The notes beneath the pieces were generated by a model that was not told where the DNA came from, did not search any database, and saw only the letters and a list, made by a program, of their open reading frames with translations. Below are positions 1 to 7,220 of a stretch of DNA of 24,114 nucleotides, piece after piece (the stretch's first letter is position 1; each line of letters starts with the position of its first letter). The position numbers and the translations under genes are program-made. The stretch is from assembly GCA_964567295.1 (NCBI GenBank), contig CAZMLU010000025.1:1-24114 (forward strand). Reading direction: 5' to 3'. Source of the DNA: SLJK01 sp964567295 (lineage in GTDB: Bacteria; Bacillota; Dethiobacteria; DTU022; UBA8154).

Positions 1-1316
1 CCACGGGGGGCCGGGGGAATACCGTCCAACATAAACCGCCCCAGGGTTTTGTTATCCGCTGCCATAGGACGCTCTCCCTGCAAGACATGGATATCCACGC
101 TGGTTTGATTATCGGCTGCTGTCGAAAAAATCTGCTTTTTGGAAGTGGGAATAGTGGTGTTGCGCTCGATAATCTTGGTAAAAACCCCACCCAGGGTTTC
201 GATACCCAGAGATAGAGGTGTTACATCCAATAGTAGTACATCTTTTACGTCCCCAGAAAGCACCCCGGCCTGGATAGCAGCGCCCATAGCCACAACCTCA
301 TCCGGATTAACTCCTTTATGGGGATCCTTGCCCACGGTATCTTTAATTACCCGCTGGACCAAGGGCATACGGGTTGAACCTCCGACCAGGATTACCTTAT
401 CGATTTCCTTGTAATCGACACCTGAATCAGAAACAGCCTGCTTCATAGGTCCTACCGTCTTATCCACCAGGTCTGAAATCAGTTCCTCAAACTTGGCCCT
501 GCTCAAGGTTATGTCCATGTGTTGGGGCCCGTCCGAGGTAGCAGTAATAAAGGGTAAATTTACGTTGGTGGTGGTAGTAGAAGAGAGCTCAATCTTGGCC
601 TTTTCGGCCGCATCTTTCAAGCGCTGCAGCGCCATCTTGTCCTTGCTGAGATCTACTCCGCTTTCTTTCTTAAATTCAGAAACGAGAAAATCCACCACTC
701 TCTGGTCAAAATCATCTCCACCCAAGCGGTTATTTCCGCTGGTGGCTTTTACTTCAAAAACTCCTTCCCCCAGTTCCAAAATAGAAACGTCAAAGGTGCC
801 GCCGCCCAGGTCAAAGACCAAAATGGTCTGGTCCTCACCTTTATCCAGCCCGTAGGCCAGTGAAGCGGCCGTAGGTTCGTTGATAATCCTCAGGACTTCC
901 AATCCTGCAATCGTTCCGGCATCTTTGGTAGCCTGCCTCTGGCTGTCGCTAAAGTAAGCCGGCACGGTGATAACCGCCTGCGCTACCTTATCTCCCAGGT
1001 AACTCTCCGCATCAGCCTTTAGCTTTTGCAAAATCATGGCTGATATTTCCTGGGGAGAATATTCCTTTCCATCAATTTCTACTTTGTGATCGGTACCCAT
1101 CTCCCGCTTTATGGAAGCAATGGTACGCTCTGTGTTAGTTATGGCCTGACGCTTGGCCACCGTCCCTACAATTCTTTCCCCTTCCTTAGTAAAGGCTACC
1201 ACAGAAGGAGTTACTCTGCTACCTTCCTCATTAGGAATTATATCCGCTTCTCCACCCTCTAGAACGGCAATAGCAGAGTTTGTCGTTCCAAGGTCAATTC
1301 CTACTACTTTTGACAT
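1..1316 (-). CDS. dnaK: Chaperone DnaK (Hsp70), N-terminal ~438 residues, cut by window edge
   Basis: ATP-driven Hsp70 chaperone that works with GrpE and a J-protein in the cytoplasm. The reading frame starts at an ATG (1314-1316) preceded by a TAAGGAGG ribosome site and stays open to the left edge, so the C-terminal substrate-binding part is missing from the window. Visible Hsp70 signatures are GIDLGTTNS at residues 6-14, an IINEPTAASLAYG motif, FDLGGGTFDVS, and VILVGGSTRMPLVQ. The stretch after TIASIKREMG runs straight into the KVEIDGKEYSPQE region without the insertion found in Gram-negative DnaK, which supports a Firmicute host. It is third in an hrcA-grpE-dnaK operon and should be under CIRCE/HrcA control. 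Whether dnaJ follows cannot be seen. Confidence 0.98.
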   Translation of the reverse strand, partial: MSKVVGIDLGTTNSAIAVLEGGEADIIPNEEGSRVTPSVVAFTKEGERIVGTVAKRQAITNTERTIASIKREMGTDHKVEIDGKEYSPQEISAMILQKLKADAESYLGDKVAQAVITVPAYFSDSQRQATKDAGTIAGLEVLRIINEPTAASLAYGLDKGEDQTILVFDLGGGTFDVSILELGEGVFEVKATSGNNRLGGDDFDQRVVDFLVSEFKKESGVDLSKDKMALQRLKDAAEKAKIELSSTTTTNVNLPFITATSDGPQHMDITLSRAKFEELISDLVDKTVGPMKQAVSDSGVDYKEIDKVILVGGSTRMPLVQRVIKDTVGKDPHKGVNPDEVVAMGAAIQAGVLSGDVKDVLLLDVTPLSLGIETLGGVFTKIIERNTTIPTSKKQIFSTAADNQTSVDIHVLQGERPMAADNKTLGRFMLDGIPPAPR

Positions 1317-1395
1317 AATTTTACTACCTCCTTAATCTTTAATATTCATTATGGTTTTAAATACCAATGAATTCCTGACTGTGCAGGACAATTTG

Positions 1396-2022
1396 TTATT
1401 CATCCGTTGCAACCTTTACCATGCTGGGTCTTAAAACTTTGTCTTTCATCATGTACCCCTTTTGCAATTCCTGCACTACGGTGTTGGTGGGATGTTCGGA
1501 GTCCTCTTCACATAAAACCGCTTCGTGGCAATTAGGATCAAAAGGCTCGCCTTCACACTCGATTGGATTCAAACCCTCTTTTGCCAAGATTTCCTTAAAC
1601 TGCTTAGCAATTTTTTCTAATCCTTCCTTCACTCCTTCTGCAGAGTCTTCGGAAGAAGAACAAGCTCTATCCATATTGTCTAATACCGGCAACAACTTTT
1701 TAACCAGCTCCTGGTTGGCATATTCAATATGCTCCTCTTTTTCAGCCCTGGCTCGCTTGCGATAGTTGTCAAAATCTGCCTGCAATCTTAACAACCTATT
1801 TTTAAGCTCCTCATTCTCCTCTTGCAGTTTTTGTAGTTCTATTCGTGTTTCTTCTGGGCTGAACTCTTTTTCCTTCTTCGAAGAACTCAACGAATCATCT
1901 TCCTCTGCACCGGAAGATGTAATATTATCTTCCTCAGAGTCAGTCAAACTATTATTATCCTCCCCTTCACCTTTGGGAAAGACCTCGTCAGAGGAATTAA
2001 AAAAATACTCCTTCTCTTTCAA
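1396..2022 (-). CDS. grpE: Nucleotide exchange factor GrpE
   Basis: Co-chaperone that releases ADP from DnaK. The 208-residue protein has an acidic, low-complexity N-terminus (about 1-55), a long heptad-rich helix (about 58-100, ending DFDNYRKRA, the GrpE hallmark), then the four-helix and beta-wing part with NPIECEGEPFDPNCHEAV and a C-terminal segment with GYMMKDKVLRPSMVKVA. The start is a TTG at 2022, chosen because a GGGGTGAG ribosome site lies six bases upstream and no ATG fits. It lies between hrcA (64 bases upstream) and dnaK (79 bases downstream), with no terminator seen in either gap, so the three are probably co-transcribed. Family assignment is firm; the N-terminal tail is more acidic than usual. 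Confidence 0.97.
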   Translation of the reverse strand: MKEKEYFFNSSDEVFPKGEGEDNNSLTDSEEDNITSSGAEEDDSLSSSKKEKEFSPEETRIELQKLQEENEELKNRLLRLQADFDNYRKRARAEKEEHIEYANQELVKKLLPVLDNMDRACSSSEDSAEGVKEGLEKIAKQFKEILAKEGLNPIECEGEPFDPNCHEAVLCEEDSEHPTNTVVQELQKGYMMKDKVLRPSMVKVATDE

Positions 2023-2086
2023 GTTTAGCTCACCCCTTTTAAAATTATTTTATTTGTAAAGCGCTGCAGATATCTTAATCTTACCA

Positions 2087-3106
2087 TTACACTTTTTCCA
2101 GTTGTTTGGCAATATGTTGAACCAAGGCCACCACCCTGGAATACTCCATACGAGTAGGACCTAATACCCCTATAGTCCCCACTACATCATTTCCCAGGCA
2201 GTAGGCAGTCATAACCAGGCTGCACTCTTGCACTTCTTCTAAAATATTTTCTTTTCCAATTTTGATCACTACCCCTTCTACACCAGCAACGGGCCTGCTA
2301 AGAAGGGTGGCCAACAGTGAATGTTGCTCAAAAAGGGTGAGAAGTGACTTAACCTTGTTAATATCTCCAAATTCGGGTTGGTTAAGAATGTTGGTAGTCC
2401 CTCCCAAAAAAACACGCCTTTCATCTTCAACCAAACTTTCTTCTAACAACGTAAAAGTCTCTTCCAGAAATTTCACATAGTGATATAGATCTCTGCGCAT
2501 TTCATTTATAAGGGAAGAGGTGATTTTATCAATAGTCAGCCCTTCCAACCTCTTATTCAGATAGGACACGATCCTGGTCAAATCATTCATAGACAACGTT
2601 TGCGGAAGTTTAATAACTTTATTCTTGACAAAACCTGTATCCGTTACCAGTATTAACAAACCTCTTTGCGAGTCAGTGGGCATAATCTGCAACTTTTTAA
2701 AAGCACTTTTTTTAAGTTGCGGTCCCAAAATCAAAGAAGTATAATTGGTTAAAGAAGAAAGTAATCGAGATGTATGCTTAATAATATCGTCTATTTCTCC
2801 ATACTTGTTATTATCAAAGGCATTTTTGATCTGCTCCTTTTCCTCTTCCTCCAGGCCGGCTCTTTCCATCAAACTATCTACATAATAACGATAGCCTTTT
2901 TGGGACGGAATTCTACCCGCTGAAGTGTGAGGTTGGATAAGGTATCCCATCTCTTCCAGATCTGCCATCTCGTTCCTGATGGTGGCGGGGCTCAACCCTG
3001 TTTTATAGCGCCTGGCAATCGATCGCGAACCAACAGGTTGTGCCATTGTCACGTATTCTGTTGTCACCGCCTGCAGAATACTTTCCTTACGCTTGCTTAG
3101 CCCCAT
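2087..3106 (-). CDS. hrcA: Heat-inducible transcription repressor HrcA
   Basis: Repressor that binds CIRCE operators and is released when GroEL is titrated by misfolded protein (known for the family). The 339-residue product begins with a winged helix-turn-helix (about 1-75: KRKESILQAVTTEYV, then SPATIRNEMADLEEMGYL and the wing HTSAGRIPSQKGYRYYVD), followed by the GAF-like dimerisation region and a C-terminus with GVVIKIGKENILEEVQECSLV and IGVLGPTRMEYSRVV. Length is typical. The ATG at 3106 has a GGGAGG ribosome site seven bases upstream. It is the first gene of hrcA-grpE-dnaK, and a CIRCE palindrome lies between its promoter and start codon, so it represses itself and the operon. Confidence 0.98.
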   Translation of the reverse strand: MGLSKRKESILQAVTTEYVTMAQPVGSRSIARRYKTGLSPATIRNEMADLEEMGYLIQPHTSAGRIPSQKGYRYYVDSLMERAGLEEEEKEQIKNAFDNNKYGEIDDIIKHTSRLLSSLTNYTSLILGPQLKKSAFKKLQIMPTDSQRGLLILVTDTGFVKNKVIKLPQTLSMNDLTRIVSYLNKRLEGLTIDKITSSLINEMRRDLYHYVKFLEETFTLLEESLVEDERRVFLGGTTNILNQPEFGDINKVKSLLTLFEQHSLLATLLSRPVAGVEGVVIKIGKENILEEVQECSLVMTAYCLGNDVVGTIGVLGPTRMEYSRVVALVQHIAKQLEKV

Positions 3107-3125
3107 ATTCGTCCTCCCGTCACCC

Positions 3126-3170
3126 TTAGCGTGATTAGCACTCTAGTTATTAGAGTGCTAATCACGCTAA
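3126..3170. promoter_or_regulatory. CIRCE operator with extended arms
   Basis: Core TTAGCACTC (3135-3143), nine-base spacer, GAGTGCTAA (3153-3161) matches the CIRCE consensus exactly. The dyad extends perfectly outward, with TTAGCGTGA at 3126-3134 matched by TCACGCTAA at 3162-3170, giving 18-bp arms. It covers about +1 to +43 of the hrcA promoter, where bound HrcA would block transcription. As RNA it would be a stable hairpin in the 5' leader. Confidence 0.98.
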
Positions 3171-3174
3171 CTTT

Positions 3175-3203
3175 ACAATAACATTGAATACATAATATGT
3201 CAA
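3175..3203 (-). promoter_or_regulatory. Sigma-A-type promoter of hrcA-grpE-dnaK
   Basis: On the minus strand, TTGACA (3198-3203), 17-bp spacer, TATTGT (3175-3180). The predicted start of transcription falls at the edge of the CIRCE element, as usual in HrcA-controlled promoters. The stretch 3204-3341 upstream holds no recognised gene, only a weak 31-codon frame. Confidence 0.75.
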
Positions 3204-3341
3204 GTTTAACTTTTCAATATGCGGTGGCTCGTAATATCCTTAAAAGCCTCAAAAATCAAAGCCTTGCCAATAACACCGTAAGCTTTAAGAGATAACTGCA
3301 TGGTAACGGCATGAAGAAAACGTAATTAAGAAAACAATCCA

Positions 3342-3397
3342 ACAAAAACAGCCCCCGCCTTTCAGCCTATGGCATAAATAAAAAGAAGGAGGGGACT
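3342..3397 (-). terminator. Probable terminator of the iscRSU operon
   Basis: Downstream of iscU on the minus strand, AGTCCCC (3391-3397) can pair with GGGGGCT (3350-3356) with one G-U pair, followed by TGTTTTTG. The loop is long (about 34 nt) and contains a small GCC/GGC hairpin. Position and U-run fit a rho-independent terminator, but the long loop lowers confidence. Confidence 0.5.
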
Positions 3398-3434
3398 TAT
3401 CATATGCTCTATATTTAGAAAGATGCTAAGCTTA

Positions 3435-3806
3435 CTATGCCGTTTGCTTTTGTCGGTAATCTTCAATCGCTTTATGAAGAGCATCTGCCGCAAGGTTGGA
3501 GCAGTGCATCTTGGCTTCCGGCAATCCACCCAACTCATCTGCCACATGCTTATTGGTTATGGCCAAAGCTTCTTCCAAGGTTTTACCCTTTACCATCTCT
3601 GTCAAAACGCTACTGCTGGCAATGGCAGCACCACAACCGAAAGTTAAGAAATTAATATCTTCAATTATTCCATTCTCAACTTTTATAAAGATCTTCATTA
3701 TATCTCCGCACTTCATGTTTCCCACTTCACCCATACCGCTAGGCTCTGTCATTTCCCCAATGTTCCTGGGATTTTGGAAATGATCCATAACTTTTTCGTT
3801 ATACAT
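3435..3806 (-). CDS. iscU: Iron-sulfur cluster scaffold protein IscU/NifU N-terminal type
   Basis: Scaffold on which [2Fe-2S] and [4Fe-4S] clusters are assembled with sulfur from IscS. The 123 residues carry the three ligand cysteines in family context: MKCGD (Cys33, with Asp35), TFGCGAAIASSS (Cys58) and KMHCSNLAADAL (Cys102). The ATG at 3804-3806 is chosen over the upstream in-frame TTG because it lies seven bases after an AGGAGG site. The segment before Cys102 reads LPEAK where E. coli IscU has the HscA-binding LPPVK. No hscA or hscB is present here, so a dedicated Hsp70 handover is not evident. It follows iscS by 59 bases. Confidence 0.95.
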   Translation of the reverse strand: MYNEKVMDHFQNPRNIGEMTEPSGMGEVGNMKCGDIMKIFIKVENGIIEDINFLTFGCGAAIASSSVLTEMVKGKTLEEALAITNKHVADELGGLPEAKMHCSNLAADALHKAIEDYRQKQTA

Positions 3807-3865
3807 CAAAACACCTCCTGCTAGTTTATTTTATCACTTACCTTGCAAAGTTTGCAATCAATTAT

Positions 3866-5029
3866 TTACTTTTTGTAAACAGAGGACATCTTTCGCAATC
3901 TTTCCGCTATTTCTTTCATAGATTCAATGACATAATCAATTTCTTCTTCCGTATTCTCTTTGCCCAAGCTAAAACGCAGGGAACCATGGGCCGTCTGGTG
4001 ATCTAAACCCATAGCCATCAACACATGAGAAGGATCCAAAGCTCCTGAAGTACAAGCAGACCCGCTAGATATGGCAATGCCTTTAAGATCAAGGCTTAAC
4101 AAGATTGATTCTCCTTCTACATATAATACACTTACATTGACATTGCCGGGAAGTCTTTGAGTGGGATGACCGTTTAGCCATACATCTTCTATTTCACCTG
4201 TAACTCCTTTTATAAGACGGTCCCTGAGGGCAATCAAAGCAGCGCTTTTTGCAGGAATATCTTCAACAGCAATCTCTATAGCCCTTCCCAATCCCACGAT
4301 AGCGGGTATATTTTCGGTGCTGGGACGCAGCTTTTTTTCCTGTCCTCCTCCAAAGAGAATCTGCTTAATTTTAGTCCCTTTTCGAACGTAAAGAACTCCT
4401 ATTCCCTTGGGACCATAAAATTTATGAGCGGAGAGAGAAAGCAAATCAAAGGGTTGTTCTTCTAAATTTATTGGAAGGTGCCCTATGGCCTGGACTGCAT
4501 CAGTATGAAAGTATACTCCTTTTTCATGACAAATTCGCCCTATTTCTTCTACAGGCTGTATTGTTCCCACTTCATTGTTAGCCATCATTACGCTAACCAG
4601 AATGGTGCGTTCTGTCAAGGCTTCTTCAACATCTCTCGGATCAATCATACCGTATTCATCCACTGGCAGGAAAGTTACCTCAAAACCATCTTCTCCAAGT
4701 TGTTTTACGGTATCCAATACAGCATGATGTTCAACAGAACTTGTAATAATATGATTTCCAGTGTGAGACAGCGCCCTGGCAACACCTTGAATAGCAAGAT
4801 TATCTGATTCAGTGCCGCTTGAAGTAAAAAATATTTCTTCAGGAGAAGATGCACCCAAGGCACGGGCTACTTTTTCCCTGGACTCGTCTACCCCTTGGCG
4901 GGCCTCCCGCCCAAAAGAATGAAAACTAGAGGGATTTCCGTAAACCTCCTTTAAATATGGTAGCATAACATCCAATACTTCTTTTCTCATGGGGGTTGTA
5001 GCTCCATGATCCATGTATATTCTTTGCAT
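3866..5029 (-). CDS. iscS: Cysteine desulfurase IscS/NifS
   Basis: PLP enzyme that converts cysteine to alanine and a persulfide used for Fe-S assembly. The 387-residue protein shows YMDHGATTPM at the N-terminus, FFTSSGTESDNLA, SVEHHAVL (His101/102, ring stacking), HTDAVQA, the PLP lysine in LSAHKFYGPKG (Lys203), and the catalytic loop SSGSACTSGALDPSHVL (Cys326). The frame is open further upstream to 5116, but that extension overlaps the 3' end of iscR. The ATG at 5029 with GAGGAGG ten bases upstream fits the family N-terminus. It sits 46 bases after iscR and ahead of iscU, forming a compact iscRSU operon. The SSGSACTSG loop is of the IscS/NifS group rather than SufS. Confidence 0.97.
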   Translation of the reverse strand: MQRIYMDHGATTPMRKEVLDVMLPYLKEVYGNPSSFHSFGREARQGVDESREKVARALGASSPEEIFFTSSGTESDNLAIQGVARALSHTGNHIITSSVEHHAVLDTVKQLGEDGFEVTFLPVDEYGMIDPRDVEEALTERTILVSVMMANNEVGTIQPVEEIGRICHEKGVYFHTDAVQAIGHLPINLEEQPFDLLSLSAHKFYGPKGIGVLYVRKGTKIKQILFGGGQEKKLRPSTENIPAIVGLGRAIEIAVEDIPAKSAALIALRDRLIKGVTGEIEDVWLNGHPTQRLPGNVNVSVLYVEGESILLSLDLKGIAISSGSACTSGALDPSHVLMAMGLDHQTAHGSLRFSLGKENTEEEIDYVIESMKEIAERLRKMSSVYKK

Positions 5030-5075
5030 TACAAAATGGCCTCCTCGCTTTTTAAAATTTTCCTGGTAAGTATAA

Positions 5076-5498
5076 TCAGTGCTTCCAGTTAAGCATGTCT
5101 TGTAGAGAAATATCATTCAACAATTCGTTAATGTGATCCCGCAGTTTTTCCCAAACCCGACGGGCAAGGCAATCATCACTCCTACCGCAACGGCAATTTA
5201 TGTCCTTATTTAGATCAGATACACATTCTACGGGAGCTATCGGACCTTCCAGCACACGAATAATATCCCCCACAAATATTTTCTCCGGGGAGCTAGCTAA
5301 AGTATATCCCCCTTTTGCACCCCTTTTGCTATTGATAAGACCTTCCTGGCGCAAGGGAGAAAAAATCTGCTCCAGATATTGTTGGGAGATATTCTCTTCC
5401 ATAGCTATTCGGCTTAAAGGTATATCACCATCTTTATAATTTAGTGCCAGGTAAATCATGGCTCTAACCCCGTATTCTCCCCTGGTGGAAATGCGCAT
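5076..5498 (-). CDS. iscR: Rrf2-family Fe-S-sensing repressor, IscR-like
   Basis: Transcription regulator predicted to sense Fe-S cluster status. The N-terminal winged helix (MRISTRGEYGVRAMIYLA, then SQQYLEQIFSPLRQEGLINSKRGAKGGY) is typical of Rrf2 proteins. The cluster region holds Cys92, Cys102, Cys104 and Cys110; E. coli IscR uses three cysteines with six-residue spacing (92, 98, 104), so the spacing here differs and the exact ligand set is uncertain. Length of 140 residues is normal. The ATG at 5498 has a modest GGTGAG site. It is first in the operon and most likely represses iscRSU. CymR is an alternative for Firmicute Rrf2 proteins, but CymR lacks these cysteines. Confidence 0.9.
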   Translation of the reverse strand: MRISTRGEYGVRAMIYLALNYKDGDIPLSRIAMEENISQQYLEQIFSPLRQEGLINSKRGAKGGYTLASSPEKIFVGDIIRVLEGPIAPVECVSDLNKDINCRCGRSDDCLARRVWEKLRDHINELLNDISLQDMLNWKH

Positions 5499-5536
5499 TT
5501 AACTCACCGCCCTCGCCTATGAAAAACCTTTTAATA

Positions 5537-5553
5537 CATAGTAAAATACTATG
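5537..5553. promoter_or_regulatory. Candidate Rrf2/IscR operator palindrome
   Basis: Perfect dyad CATAGTA-TTT-TACTATG (minus strand) lies 39 bp upstream of the iscR start codon and about 55-70 bp after the predicted transcription start. AT-rich dyads of this size are typical Rrf2 targets, and autoregulation is common in the family. The assignment rests on position and symmetry only. Confidence 0.5.
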
Positions 5554-5614
5554 GATTTTCTTAAAAAAATAATAGATCTATACCGTGCCAGACAACTCAA
5601 CTATTTATTTCAAA

Positions 5615-5643
5615 AGATTAGCATAAGTCATTTCTCCAGTCAA
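5615..5643 (-). promoter_or_regulatory. Promoter of iscRSU
   Basis: On the minus strand, TTGACT (5638-5643), 17-bp spacer ending TGC (extended -10), TAATCT (5615-5620). It gives a leader of about 110 nt before iscR. A second, closer promoter overlapping the CATAGTA dyad cannot be excluded. Confidence 0.5.
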
Positions 5644-5686
5644 GAAAAATTAGGTTGACTTAAGCTCGGTAATAACAAAAATACCA

Positions 5687-6088
5687 TTACTTGTCACCAT
5701 ACGCTACTGCATTGGCAATGGCATAAGAGCCGTCATGTGACATAGAAACTTTTACCCCTTTAATACCGTACTGATCCGCCCACCGAGCAGCTTCACCTTT
5801 TAGAAAGACCATGGGCTTACCTCTTTCTTCCTTTATGATCTCCATTTCACGCCAACGAATGACCCCAATCCCGCAGCCGAGTGCTTTAGCTACAGCCTCT
5901 TTTGCCGCAAATCGGGCAGCTATTGAAGGAATGGGGTTACGCCTTTTTAAGAGCTCCTCTATCTCTTTTTTAGTAAAAATCCGTTTCAAAAATCTTTCCG
6001 GACGACGCTGAAAAACATTAGCTATGCGCTTCACACGAATAAGATCTATACCTACCCCTTTAACAAAAAGATGGATATTCTTTTCCAA
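5687..6088 (-). CDS. acpS: Holo-[acyl-carrier-protein] synthase AcpS
   Basis: Transfers 4'-phosphopantetheine from CoA to apo-acyl carrier protein, activating it for fatty acid synthesis. The 133-residue protein has the family motifs GVGIDLIRVKRI with Mg-binding Asp15, FTKKEIE, ARFAAKEAVAKALG with Glu64, and a C-terminal SMSHDGSYAIA. The start is a TTG at 6088, nine bases after AAGGA; no ATG lies close enough to the conserved GIDL. The first ten residues (MEKNIHLFVK) are slightly longer than in many AcpS proteins. It appears to be a single-gene unit between the mnmG operon and iscRSU, with no alr or nnr neighbour as seen in some Firmicutes. Confidence 0.95.
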   Translation of the reverse strand: MEKNIHLFVKGVGIDLIRVKRIANVFQRRPERFLKRIFTKKEIEELLKRRNPIPSIAARFAAKEAVAKALGCGIGVIRWREMEIIKEERGKPMVFLKGEAARWADQYGIKGVKVSMSHDGSYAIANAVAYGDK

Positions 6089-6141
6089 AGTGGATTATCC
6101 TTCCTTATAATATTCACTAAATCCCAATTATCCACGGAAAA

Positions 6142-6170
6142 AATTTACCCTAAATAATGTTTATTATCAA
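6142..6170 (-). promoter_or_regulatory. Possible acpS promoter
   Basis: On the minus strand, TTGATA (6165-6170), 17-bp spacer, TAAATT (6142-6147), about 55 bp ahead of the acpS start. A moderate match in an AT-rich gap, so tentative. Confidence 0.35.
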
Positions 6171-6220
6171 TGTTAATCCTCCATCAAATACGCGTAGGTT
6201 TTCTTTTAGCAGTGGAATTA

Positions 6221-7186
6221 TCATTTCTGCAGTTCCTTTTCTTTAATCTGTCCTTTTTTCCTATAAAATAGAGATTTATTATTACTTAGGGTACGTTCCA
6301 CCAAGCCCTCTTTTTCCATCCTGGCCACCACTTTAATAATCTCATGGCCACTTTTCTGTAGCTCGTTTTGCAGTTCTTCCAAAGTATAAGGACGTCTCTG
6401 CAGCAATTCGCAAACTCTCCGCCGAAGTCTTCCTTCTAAATCTTTTCTAATAGAAGTGAGCGTATCCTCTATAACAGTTACCCGTGGACCCAGCAGCTCC
6501 CTGCATTGATCCAACTTTTCAGGAGTGGACGGGAAGGCCCAAAATTCGGCCGGTGGCCGTGAAACCGTGTTAACTTGAATTTTCTGCAGAGGAAGATCTT
6601 TCAATAGGGAGGCAAAATGCTCAAGTTCTTCGAAACTGTCATTGATGCCACTACAAAGAAGAATTTCCAACCAGATGGCTCCCGAAAAATTTTCGCAAAA
6701 ATCCACCAAGCCCTGCAGCACCTTCTCCAGTGAGAGTCCTGGAAACGGCCGGTTAATCCTTTGGAAAGAATCCTCTGATAATGCATCCAGGGAAGGGATC
6801 ACCAAATCTGCTCCCATTATACTCCGGCGGACTTCTTCCTTCCATAACAGTGAACCGTTAGTGATAACTGCTATTGGTATAGGGCAGTTATCCTTGAGGT
6901 AACTTATATAGCTGCCGATATTTGTATTTAGGGTTGGCTCTCCTGATCCGGCAAAGGTAATATAATCAACTGAACGTCCTTTGAAGATTTTCTCTCCCTT
7001 CAGGGTCGAAAGCTCTCGCAACACTTGTTCAGGAGGAAGATATTCTCTTCTCTCCAGGGTTAAAGAAGTTGTCTCTCCTTCGTGACAATAGATACAATTA
7101 TAGCTGCATGTTTTATAAGGAATGATATCCAGTCCCAGTGACATACCCAGGCGCCGAGAATAAAGAGGCCCGTATAAAGCCTTCAT
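6221..7186 (-). CDS. Radical SAM protein with C-terminal winged helix (COG0731-like)
   Basis: Predicted radical SAM enzyme of unknown substrate. The 321-residue product begins MKALYGPLYSRRLGMSLG and has the cluster motif CSYNCIYC (Cys27, Cys31, Cys34), then FAGSGEPTLN, the SAM-binding GGEP-like motif, and a TIM-barrel core to about residue 235. Residues about 240-305 look like a winged-helix segment (LLQRRPYTLEELQNELQ, then VARMEKEGLVERT). This core-plus-HTH layout occurs in COG0731 radical SAM proteins of Clostridia and archaea. The ATG start lies 34 bases after the preceding radical SAM gene, so the two and mnmG are likely one transcript. I cannot name a reaction; the mnmG neighbour weakly hints at RNA modification. 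Confidence 0.85.
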   Translation of the reverse strand: MKALYGPLYSRRLGMSLGLDIIPYKTCSYNCIYCHEGETTSLTLERREYLPPEQVLRELSTLKGEKIFKGRSVDYITFAGSGEPTLNTNIGSYISYLKDNCPIPIAVITNGSLLWKEEVRRSIMGADLVIPSLDALSEDSFQRINRPFPGLSLEKVLQGLVDFCENFSGAIWLEILLCSGINDSFEELEHFASLLKDLPLQKIQVNTVSRPPAEFWAFPSTPEKLDQCRELLGPRVTVIEDTLTSIRKDLEGRLRRRVCELLQRRPYTLEELQNELQKSGHEIIKVVARMEKEGLVERTLSNNKSLFYRKKGQIKEKELQK

Positions 7187-7220
7187 AAGCTTTCAGATTC
7201 ACCTTCCTCTGCAATTCAGA

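Noticed and set aside
3206..3301. 31-codon ATG frame on the minus strand between the hrcA promoter and the iscU terminator
   Set aside because: The sequence looks protein-like, but it has no ribosome site, overlaps the hrcA -35 region and matches no family I recognise.
5030..5116. N-terminal extension of IscS
   Set aside because: It overlaps iscR and lacks a ribosome site; the family N-terminus begins at 5029.
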